The notes under the pieces are model-generated. The model did no database searches and was not told where the DNA came from. It saw nothing but the letters and a program-made list of their open reading frames with translations. A stretch of DNA of 7,528 nt from an uncultured Cellvibrio sp. (GTDB lineage Bacteria > Pseudomonadota > Gammaproteobacteria > Pseudomonadales > Cellvibrionaceae), in the NCBI GenBank assembly GCA_946481735.1, contig CAMLOU010000170.1:1-7528 (forward strand). The letters run 5' to 3'. Positions 1-6,541 of the stretch are shown here, piece by piece. Made by a program: the position numbers and the translations under genes. Position 1 is the stretch's first letter, and each line of letters starts with the position of its first letter.

Positions 1-56
1 TGCATCAAAAGAACAACAATGTTGATGCCCAACAACGATAAGCAAATTGAACGCAT
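1..56 (-). CDS. N-terminus of a small membrane-anchored protein, probably SPOR-domain (partial)
   Basis: Reading leftwards from an ATG at 56, the first 18 codons are open to the window edge and give MRSICLSLLGINIVVLLM. This is a short basic start followed by a hydrophobic membrane segment. In Pseudomonas-like gammaproteobacteria the gene after birA-coaX usually encodes a small SPOR-domain (peptidoglycan-binding) protein whose start looks the same, a one-span anchor of the MRW-Leu-rich type. It begins 27 nt after the coaX stop and would be the last known gene of the alr-birA-coaX transcript. A GTGGGG stretch about 11 nt upstream is only a weak ribosome-binding site. The SPOR domain itself lies outside the window, so the identity rests on gene order and the anchor alone. 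Confidence 0.55.
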   Translation of the reverse strand, partial: MRSICLSLLGINIVVLLM

Positions 57-83
57 AGTTAACGCATCCCCACAAAACAAAAA

Positions 84-824
84 TTAATCGACGGAAAATA
101 TCAATTCCAGACCATCTAGCACCAGATCAGGCACAAGCACTGCCGTATTAAAGAATTTCGCCAGCAGGGGCCCATCCCCGCCAGTGAACAAAAGCGCAGG
201 AGGAAAGGCCGAGCTTTCGATTAACGACAGTTGTTTGATCGCCTGTTGAACCAAGCCGACCATCATAGCCAGCTGGGCGGCAGAAACAGCAGAGACCGTA
301 TCCCGGCCCGGAGCGAGGTCAGTTGATATCACCCCCCCCTGCACTTTCACGCCTTGCGTGTTGATGGATAGAGCGCGCTCCATAGCGACGATACCCGGTG
401 CAATATAACCGCCATGATGAACCCCTTGTTGATCCAGTAAATCCACAGTGATCGCACTGCCGCAATCAACCACCACACAAGATCTATTCACTCTCGTATA
501 ACCGGCGATCATCGCTAACCATCGATCAACACCGAGGCGCTCGGGAAAAGCATATCCATTAGTTACTCCAGCGCATTTGCTTTCGGCCCTGGCAAAGCGA
601 GGCATAACACCGAATTCTTTTACTGCCCAATCAGCAAATGTCCTATCTTGCGCTTCGCCCAGCACGCTAACGATAAAAATGTGCTGAATGGATTGGCCGG
701 CCAATATACTCGAAAGTGAGGAATAAACTTCATCATTGGGAATAGCACCGTGCGCTACATCACGACGATCTTCTCGCAATCGCCATTTAAGACGCGTATT
801 GCCCCGGTCAATTTGCAATATCAT
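84..824 (-). CDS. coaX: Type III pantothenate kinase (CoaX)
   Basis: This enzyme phosphorylates pantothenate to 4'-phosphopantothenate with ATP in the cytoplasm, the first step of coenzyme A synthesis. At 246 aa it has the usual family length. Visible ASKHA-fold motifs are the phosphate-1 loop D6-x-GNT (6-10) followed by KW, the GVDRW motif (98-102) of the pantothenate site, the phosphate-2 segment DCGSAITVD (120-128, Asp120 the expected catalytic base), GGYIAPG (138-144) and the adenosine loop TGGDG (214-218). The only mild deviation is Ser where many members have Thr in DCGTA. Its ATG overlaps the birA stop as ATGA (821-824), which indicates translational coupling. The type III enzyme is typical of Pseudomonas-like lineages in place of the E. 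coli CoaA type. A run of eight G lies in the coding strand at 332-339. Identification is firm. Confidence 0.95.
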   Translation of the reverse strand: MILQIDRGNTRLKWRLREDRRDVAHGAIPNDEVYSSLSSILAGQSIQHIFIVSVLGEAQDRTFADWAVKEFGVMPRFARAESKCAGVTNGYAFPERLGVDRWLAMIAGYTRVNRSCVVVDCGSAITVDLLDQQGVHHGGYIAPGIVAMERALSINTQGVKVQGGVISTDLAPGRDTVSAVSAAQLAMMVGLVQQAIKQLSLIESSAFPPALLFTGGDGPLLAKFFNTAVLVPDLVLDGLELIFSVD

Positions 825-1813
825 GGCGCAACCCTCAAGGAAACCTCACCGCCATGGAATAATGTCTCGCCCTCTTCCGTGTGTAAACGCAAGGCACCCG
901 ATGCATCCACACCCAGCATTCGACCAGTAACAACAGATTTTGCAGTATGAAGCTCTACCGCCTGATCGGCGAAAATATTTAGCGATTCCCATCGCTCGCG
1001 ATAGGCAATAAATTTTTGGTCTGCATAATGATGCAGGAGAGGCAATAAATGGGATAACAAGGTCGCAACCAAATCATTGCGCGAGACATCCCGATCAAGA
1101 CTGGACTCCGTCTGGATTGTTTCAATATCAACCCATGGCTGATCAATAGCCAGCGCGCTGGATTTCGGCATTGAGACATTTATTCCTATACCGACCACCA
1201 CCTGACAGAGACCAGCCGGGTCACCCGTCATCTCCAGTAATATGCCAGCCAATTTGCGTTGCCTCCACAGTACATCGTTCGGCCACTTTAACTGTATGCC
1301 GGCGATTCCCAATTGCCCCAAAGCTTCAGCAATGACAACGCCGACGGCCAAACTTAATCCTTCCAGCGCAGCAACACCATTAAAATTCCACAACAGGGAC
1401 AGGTAAATATTTTTACCAAAGGGACTGATCCAGTGGCGCCCGCGCCGTCCCTTACCTGCGGTTTGTTGTTCTGCCAGGCAAACATAACCATTCTCATGAT
1501 TCATGGCTTGCTGCATGACGTAGTTGTTGGTGGAGTCGATGACTGTGTGAATATCGAGCTTGCGCAATAGCTTTAACGCGTCCGGTGAAAGTTGTGACTG
1601 AATATATCCGGCATTCAACAAATCCAGCCCATCAGGCAAACGGTAGCCTTTGCCTTTAATGGATTCCAATGAAATACCTAATCCTTCAAGTTTTTGCAGT
1701 TGCTTCCATACAGCCGTGCGGCTCAGGTTCAATATTTCACCCAACTCTTGTCCGGAATGAAATTGCCCATCGGCCAGCAGCTGTAGAATTCGCTGCAGAG
1801 AATCATCATTCAT
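821..1813 (-). CDS. birA: Bifunctional biotin-protein ligase / biotin operon repressor (BirA)
   Basis: BirA activates biotin as biotinyl-5'-AMP and attaches it to the acceptor lysine of acetyl-CoA carboxylase BCCP. With bound biotinyl-AMP, the dimer can also repress biotin synthesis genes. The 330-aa product has an N-terminal winged helix-turn-helix (about 5-60, with SRTAVWKQLQKLEGLG and the wing GKGYRL), so it belongs to the repressor-capable class. The catalytic core has DSTN (93-96), the biotin-binding loop GKGRRGR (120-126), KWPNDV (176-181), KLAGIL (187-192) and GIGIN (208-212). A small C-terminal SH3-like domain follows (about 283-330). The reading frame is open to 1843, but I chose the ATG at 1813: it has AGGGGG eight bases upstream, and the family begins close to the helix-turn-helix. 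It overlaps the alr 3' end by 8 nt. No BirA operator was seen in the window. Confidence 0.95.
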   Translation of the reverse strand: MNDDSLQRILQLLADGQFHSGQELGEILNLSRTAVWKQLQKLEGLGISLESIKGKGYRLPDGLDLLNAGYIQSQLSPDALKLLRKLDIHTVIDSTNNYVMQQAMNHENGYVCLAEQQTAGKGRRGRHWISPFGKNIYLSLLWNFNGVAALEGLSLAVGVVIAEALGQLGIAGIQLKWPNDVLWRQRKLAGILLEMTGDPAGLCQVVVGIGINVSMPKSSALAIDQPWVDIETIQTESSLDRDVSRNDLVATLLSHLLPLLHHYADQKFIAYRERWESLNIFADQAVELHTAKSVVTGRMLGVDASGALRLHTEEGETLFHGGEVSLRVAP

Positions 1814-2939
1814 AAAGAGCCCCCTGCTCAACCCTCGCGCCATTTTTCACGTAGCAGCGTTGATAGCGGTTTCCTAGGCTGGTAAGAATGTCGTAACCCA
1901 AGGCTCCCGTCAGAGCGGTCCACCGGTCAACGGTTAGTTCATTGTTTAACACATGAATCACGCTGTCCTTGTCTGCACTAGCCGTTGAGACATCAAAAAT
2001 AGTGGTATCCATAGATATACGTCCCACCACAGGGACGTGATGATGGCCAATCATACCGAAGCCCTGCCGACCAATGGTGCGGTGCAAACCATCAGCGTAT
2101 CCGCCAGCAACAACGGCAAGCCGCGCCGGCGGAGAGACCGTGACTGTTGCTCCGTAGCCGATGCTAGCGTCCTCTGATAACTGACGAATCTGGAGAACAG
2201 GTAAAGCCAGGCGCACGACCGGTTTAACTGGCGAAGGCTCTAGTGGTTGAGGATTCACGCCATAAAGTGCTGCACCTGGTCGCACAAGATCAAAATGCCA
2301 GGCTGAGCCGAGATAAATGCCGGAAGAATTAACCAAACTGAAACGCGCCTCAGGCAATAGCTGCCTGGATACACTCACCAACGTCTGAAACTGAGTCAAC
2401 TGATGGTTATTCAAAGGGTGTTCCGGTTCATCAGCGCACGCCAAGTGGCTCATTATCAAGGCCGGGCGAAGCGATTGTAGCTCTTCGCCGGATGCCAGCA
2501 GTGCCGACCATTCCTGAATATCCAGGCCGAGGCGGTTCATGCCCGTATTGATTTTAATCGCACACGGTGGCGAACTATCCCACTCCTGGGTATATGCCAG
2601 CCAACGCCGAATATCCTCCAGAGAAAACAAGACCGGCGAAAGATGATTGCGCAAGAATAATCGTTCTGCACCAGGCCGGACTCCGCCCAAGACATAAACC
2701 CGCGCATCCGGTTTCAGATACTGACGTGCGGCCATTGCCTCTTCCAGCGTGGCCACAAAAAACTCCCGACAACCTGCCTGATAAAGTGTCGGGCCCACAT
2801 AAGCCGCCCCCAGTCCATATGCATTGGCTTTAATGACTGCGGCAGCAGAGGTCTTGCCAGAAAGCTGGTTATTGATCGTGCGCCAATTCGCCTCAATGGC
2901 AGATAAATCTATAGTCAATATACCCGTTGATGATTTCAT
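1806..2939 (-). CDS. alr: Alanine racemase, PLP-dependent
   Basis: It interconverts L- and D-alanine in the cytoplasm and supplies D-alanine for peptidoglycan. From the chosen start it has 377 aa, normal for the family. The N-terminal TIM barrel carries the PLP lysine in AVIKANAYGLGA (Lys37), then KINTGMNRLG (129-138), MSHLACAD (163-170), NSSGIYL (204-210) and RPGAALYG (220-227). The C-terminal beta domain carries the second catalytic base in GYGAT (Tyr262) and the GRISMD motif (306-311). The frame is open to 2972, but the ATG at 2939 is preferred: it has GAGGTG about nine bases upstream and starts right before the first barrel strand, while the ATG at 2972 has no ribosome-binding site. The gene opens the alr-birA-coaX operon. 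Sequence alone does not separate a biosynthetic Alr from a catabolic DadX, but the absence of a dadA neighbour favours Alr. Confidence 0.93.
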   Translation of the reverse strand: MKSSTGILTIDLSAIEANWRTINNQLSGKTSAAAVIKANAYGLGAAYVGPTLYQAGCREFFVATLEEAMAARQYLKPDARVYVLGGVRPGAERLFLRNHLSPVLFSLEDIRRWLAYTQEWDSSPPCAIKINTGMNRLGLDIQEWSALLASGEELQSLRPALIMSHLACADEPEHPLNNHQLTQFQTLVSVSRQLLPEARFSLVNSSGIYLGSAWHFDLVRPGAALYGVNPQPLEPSPVKPVVRLALPVLQIRQLSEDASIGYGATVTVSPPARLAVVAGGYADGLHRTIGRQGFGMIGHHHVPVVGRISMDTTIFDVSTASADKDSVIHVLNNELTVDRWTALTGALGYDILTSLGNRYQRCYVKNGARVEQGALYE

Positions 2940-3051
2940 AAACCCGCACACCTCGCTCACATGCCAAAGCATCTAAACAAAGTTGGTGCAAGAAATCTAT
3001 CCAGACGATAAAGAATATTTCCGGGAAGCAGAGGCTGTAGCTACGCGATCG
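2940..3051. other. Intergenic leader upstream of alr
   Basis: This stretch must hold the promoter of the alr-birA-coaX operon if it has its own, because the transcript coming from the right is closed by a terminator at 3052-3089. On the minus strand I see isolated TTGCAC and TAGATT elements, but none with an acceptable partner at 16-18 bp, so I make no promoter call. An 8-bp palindrome GTAGCTAC sits at 3037-3044 and is too short to interpret. No gene is visible here. Confidence 0.4.
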
Positions 3052-3089
3052 AAAAAAATCCTGTAGCCCTCTCTGAACTACAGGATTTT
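3052..3089 (-). terminator. Rho-independent terminator of the DUF1080-cytochrome gene
   Basis: A 12-bp perfect stem (AAAATCCTGTAG at 3055-3066 and CTACAGGATTTT at 3078-3089) encloses an 11-nt loop. Read on the minus strand, the stem runs directly into seven consecutive T (3052-3058). It starts 19 nt after the TAG of the large gene, so it fits as its terminator and separates that transcript from alr. The plus-strand T run is only four bases and no plus-strand gene enters from the left, so it probably works in one direction only. Confidence 0.88.
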
Positions 3090-3107
3090 AACCGGAATCA
3101 ATCGGAT

Positions 3108-6100
3108 CTATTTGGCGGGAAACCGGTAGAGCGTGTAATACGCCTCCAGAGAGTGGGATGCCTCAGCGCCGTAAAGCGCCGCTGCATTTAAAGCAAAGTG
3201 GTATACCCGTGCAGTTTGCTGTGGATGAACCTCGGGCTGTTTCGTTGATGCCAACTGCACAACAAGAGAGGTCTTGTCATCCGACCATGTCAGACCCGCT
3301 ATTGACTCCTGCCGTTCGTCCATAACTTCAGAACCATAGTCGGGTGCATCACGGTATACCCACGAGGAGACTTTTAATTGTTTCAATAAGCTTGCTGAAT
3401 CAGGCACCGTCAGCACAGGCCTGGTAAATGTGATCTCGAAGCCGTTGGTTCGGGCAGAAACCTTGAGGATGCTTGCTGGCTGCGCTTTGCTGCTCCGCAC
3501 AATGCGTTGCAAACTGGCCACATGCCCGCCCTTTGCTTGCCATCCACGTCCGGTTTGCCCCAATAACAAACTTCCATCAGCCAAAAACACCGGCCTCATC
3601 ACACCGGATTCAAGGCCTGTGGCAAAAGGAATAACCACCCCCTGCTCTACACCATCTACCGTTTCTGTTATCACCCGCAGTAAGTTGGACTGCGTTTGAT
3701 CACCGATAAACATATGACCGGTGAAGGGACCGAAGCGGCCATCTGTGGTATCCCAAACGGGGTGCCCGGGTGAGTTGGCAACCCGATTCTGAGGCAGCAA
3801 AACAACCGCTTTTTCTCGTTTGTCGCGCACTTTTTCCCAGGCAATCTCCGGTGAGTCAGGAGTCATTCCCGGCAAATCCACCAAACTGGATGGGTGCCCG
3901 TAGAATGCATCTTTTTTCAAGACAAAAATTTTGGAGGTTGCAACAAACTCTCCCTGGTTATCGGAATACCATAAACGACCATCCGGGGCTTTCGCGATAC
4001 CTGCCGGACTGCGTAGACCGTTCGCCCACAACTCATATTTACCTTCAGGAGTGACACGGATAGCCCAGCCACTTAAACCTCCGGTCGTACCCATGTACAT
4101 GCCATCGGCCTTATAGACTGCCTCATCAGTATGAGACAGGTTCAGTGTAATGTAGTAGGCACCGTCCACACCTCGGGCAGGGCCATGCATGTAGGCATGG
4201 TAGTTTCCGTGATAACTGTGCGCATCAAATAATGTTTCAAATGTATCGGCGCGGCCATCACGATTAGTGTCAGTGATGCGAGTCAACTCCGCCTTTTGAC
4301 CCACCACCAACTGCAAACCCTTTTTATCTTCGATTATCACACCCAGACTATCGAAAACACCTTCTGCAAACAGTTGCCATTCACCTTTCACGATACGCCA
4401 TATACCTGCTGTACGCGTCGCGACAACAATGGTGCCGTCGTCCGCAACAGCTAAGCCCAGCGCTTCAAATAATTGCTCTCTGCCGTAGTTGTCGCGCGGA
4501 GGTAAATAGCTTTCTATTCTATAACCCTCAGGCAACTCTGCGCTGGCGGGAATAATTTGTAGCTTTTGTTTTTGATAGTTAAAGTCAGATGGGGACGGAC
4601 GCCAGCTTGATGCAGCCACTCTCAATTTGGCTTTTAGGACGATGTCTTTACTGGTTTTTGCAGGAATAGTCCATGTTGCCTGAGCACTACCCGATCCAGG
4701 CTTGATGTCGCCGGCAGAGGCTTGAGCTTCGTGCAATACATCTGTATTGATTGCAAACGTTTGTGCAGTTGTAAATTTACCGCGGAGATGAATCTCTGTT
4801 TCGCCGCTTGCAGCGATGCGAGTTTCCATTGCAATGATATTCTTCCCTACACGGTATCGAAATTGCGGAAGCGATTCTGGTGAAGCTGAATTGCGCTCAT
4901 ACCCGAGAAATTGCGCATCAATGGATTTTAATCGCTCAAGATGATCCTGCTTGCTGTACAAAGATTCGGCTATCGTCTCTGTATCATTAAACACAGCCTC
5001 TTTAAACGAAAAATCTATTAGTTGTCCTTTATCATTCATAGGTGCCAGCAAGAAGCCAGCCTGTCCCATCTCCAGCACCTGACTCTCATAGCCGGTTTTC
5101 AATCCGCGTCCACCCCGGTTTTTGAGCTCGCCGGACACGTCAAGAAAACCACCTTGCCATATTTTAGCGATGGCTAGCAGACGAGGGTCAAAGGTGTAAT
5201 TAATGCCATTGGTTTGCCCCACATGAATCGCTCTCCCGGAAACACCCTCCATTGGACCACGCTGGATGCGCGTTTGATCATCAACCAGCAGTTGTAGATC
5301 ATCCTTTAGCGGGTCATATTTAGCCGGCCCCTCTTTAGTCACCAGAAGAGTAATCGGCCCTTGATCTTGAAGTGGGTTAAGCGTTGCCAGATAAGCATTG
5401 ATTGCATCAACCTGTTTATCTGAAACAGATTGATCCGAGTAAGGAGGCATGATCGGCAAATAAGCCTCACCAACGGAGGCGCCCGTTTCCGCCACAGCTC
5501 TTTGAGCAGCAGGCTCACGAATGCTTTTCAACAAATAGTTACGATTCGCTTTTATTGTAAAGCGGCGATTGTCTTTACCCTCAACAACCTCTCGATCGCG
5601 TGGTACTCGCTTAAATAAACCGAATAAATTGGGACCGCTTTTAACAGACGGATCGTTCTCTTTAATAGCGTGACATGAAGCGCATCCCAGTGAATGAAAT
5701 GCTTCATTTCCCATGGCAACCAGGTCTGTCAGTCCGTCAACATTGGTTTTTTGGCCGCTCGAAGCCGGCACCTTAACCGCCTCGAAATCCGCATGCCTTA
5801 TATCCAGATTCTTAAGCGCAACCGCACCATCAAGATTTCTAATAACTAAAGGACCGTATTGATCTTCCCAGCCATATTTACTGGTTTGGCCTACACCATT
5901 CGCAAGAGTGTTTTGCTGAACGACTAAACCATTCAATTTGATTTCAATGAATAGCGCATCTTCAACTTTATTACGCGCATCATCAAACCGGGGTGCTCTA
6001 AACTTCACATCCAGACGTTGCCATTCACCCGCCGGCTTGGCTGCATCTAACAACGGCGCGATACCGTCCCCATTTGCACCACGAACATCTAACCCACCGG

Positions 6101-6467
6101 CACTCAGGGGGGTTAAAGCTTTTGAATTCGAAATTCCAGCGAGATTTATTGCGTAACGGCCTTGGAGGTAGACCTGTGCTCGAGCATCTTTTGCCAGCAT
6201 AAATTCAAAACTGAGCTGACTATCAGCAAAAAACGTACTGGAAATGAGATCATCTTCTTCCGTCGTATTTTTAAGCAAAACAGAAGCTGACTTACCATCA
6301 ACAATACTTAATTTTTTGGCATCTTTTGCAAGAACAACCGAGTCGACATACTGCCAATGCGTATTAGGCTTGAATAAATCACCGATGTCAGATTGATCTT
6401 CAGCGAAGACACTTGTGAATGGCAGTACAGTTAAAAACAGAAATAATAATTTAAAACGAAAGAACAT
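3108..6467 (-). CDS. Exported DUF1080-like / cytochrome c / beta-propeller multidomain protein
   Basis: The 1119-aa product begins with a Sec signal peptide (1-22, predicted cut after SVFA). A diverged DUF1080-like lectin-fold domain follows (about 32-229, with VYLQGRYAI and APRFDD). Next is a mono-haem cytochrome c domain (about 245-365): CASCH at 262-266 binds haem, and Met340 in PIMPPYS is the likely sixth ligand. The middle region (about 370-640) recalls DUF6797 of planctomycete/verrucomicrobial proteins. A six-bladed-type propeller (about 647-992) resembles sorbosone/PQQ glucose dehydrogenases, with a calcium-type loop DTNRDGRAD (733-741), HGPARGVDGAYYI and GLRSPAGIA. The C-terminal beta domain (about 996-1119) begins with a FEITFTRPV strand. 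The haem means it acts outside the cytoplasm. I chose the ATG at 6467 because AGGGG stands five bases upstream; an in-frame GTG at 6494 lies in the palindrome. A sugar-oxidation role is inference; PQQ and substrate are unproven. Confidence 0.85.
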   Translation of the reverse strand: MFFRFKLLFLFLTVLPFTSVFAEDQSDIGDLFKPNTHWQYVDSVVLAKDAKKLSIVDGKSASVLLKNTTEEDDLISSTFFADSQLSFEFMLAKDARAQVYLQGRYAINLAGISNSKALTPLSAGGLDVRGANGDGIAPLLDAAKPAGEWQRLDVKFRAPRFDDARNKVEDALFIEIKLNGLVVQQNTLANGVGQTSKYGWEDQYGPLVIRNLDGAVALKNLDIRHADFEAVKVPASSGQKTNVDGLTDLVAMGNEAFHSLGCASCHAIKENDPSVKSGPNLFGLFKRVPRDREVVEGKDNRRFTIKANRNYLLKSIREPAAQRAVAETGASVGEAYLPIMPPYSDQSVSDKQVDAINAYLATLNPLQDQGPITLLVTKEGPAKYDPLKDDLQLLVDDQTRIQRGPMEGVSGRAIHVGQTNGINYTFDPRLLAIAKIWQGGFLDVSGELKNRGGRGLKTGYESQVLEMGQAGFLLAPMNDKGQLIDFSFKEAVFNDTETIAESLYSKQDHLERLKSIDAQFLGYERNSASPESLPQFRYRVGKNIIAMETRIAASGETEIHLRGKFTTAQTFAINTDVLHEAQASAGDIKPGSGSAQATWTIPAKTSKDIVLKAKLRVAASSWRPSPSDFNYQKQKLQIIPASAELPEGYRIESYLPPRDNYGREQLFEALGLAVADDGTIVVATRTAGIWRIVKGEWQLFAEGVFDSLGVIIEDKKGLQLVVGQKAELTRITDTNRDGRADTFETLFDAHSYHGNYHAYMHGPARGVDGAYYITLNLSHTDEAVYKADGMYMGTTGGLSGWAIRVTPEGKYELWANGLRSPAGIAKAPDGRLWYSDNQGEFVATSKIFVLKKDAFYGHPSSLVDLPGMTPDSPEIAWEKVRDKREKAVVLLPQNRVANSPGHPVWDTTDGRFGPFTGHMFIGDQTQSNLLRVITETVDGVEQGVVIPFATGLESGVMRPVFLADGSLLLGQTGRGWQAKGGHVASLQRIVRSSKAQPASILKVSARTNGFEITFTRPVLTVPDSASLLKQLKVSSWVYRDAPDYGSEVMDERQESIAGLTWSDDKTSLVVQLASTKQPEVHPQQTARVYHFALNAAALYGAEASHSLEAYYTLYRFPAK

Positions 6468-6480
6468 AAGCACCCCTGCA
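6465..6480 (-). promoter_or_regulatory. Ribosome-binding site deciding the start of the cytochrome gene
   Basis: On the minus strand TGCAGGGGTGCTTATG places an AGGGG Shine-Dalgarno five bases before the ATG at 6467. This supports the start that puts the signal peptide at the very N-terminus. The alternative GTG at 6494 has no such site and would add nine residues before the signal sequence. The site directly abuts the 3' arm of the 31-nt palindrome, so folding of that hairpin could limit or expose it. Confidence 0.6.
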
Positions 6481-6509
6481 TTGAAAATCTGCACTGCAGA
6501 TTTTCAATG
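6479..6509. repeat. Perfect 31-nt palindrome between the two DUF1080 genes
   Basis: Two 15-nt arms, CATTGAAAATCTGCA (6479-6493) and TGCAGATTTTCAATG (6495-6509), are perfect reverse complements around one central base. The element lies in the 74-nt gap between the stop of the DUF1080 gene and the start of the cytochrome gene. In RNA it can form a 14-bp stem with a 3-nt loop. No T-run follows on either strand, so it is not a classical terminator. Options are an intercistronic mRNA hairpin that sets the ratio of the two products or protects the upstream message, or an operator for a dimeric regulator. The symmetry is seen directly; the function is inference. Confidence 0.8.
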
Positions 6510-6541
6510 GCTACGTAATATTTATGATAAAGGAGGGAGAG

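Noticed and set aside
2..28. Inverted repeat GCATCAA / TTGATGC, possible coaX terminator
   Set aside because: Only a 7-bp stem with a 13-nt loop and no T-run, and it lies inside the start of the next reading frame.
50..67. Direct repeat AACGCAT (50-56 and 61-67) offering two ATG codons
   Set aside because: The upstream ATG at 67 meets a stop after two codons, so only the ATG at 56 is usable; a 7-nt repeat is expected by chance.
6468..6494. GTG at 6494 as start of the cytochrome fusion gene
   Set aside because: No ribosome-binding site precedes it, it sits at the centre of the palindrome, and it would place nine residues ahead of a normal signal peptide.
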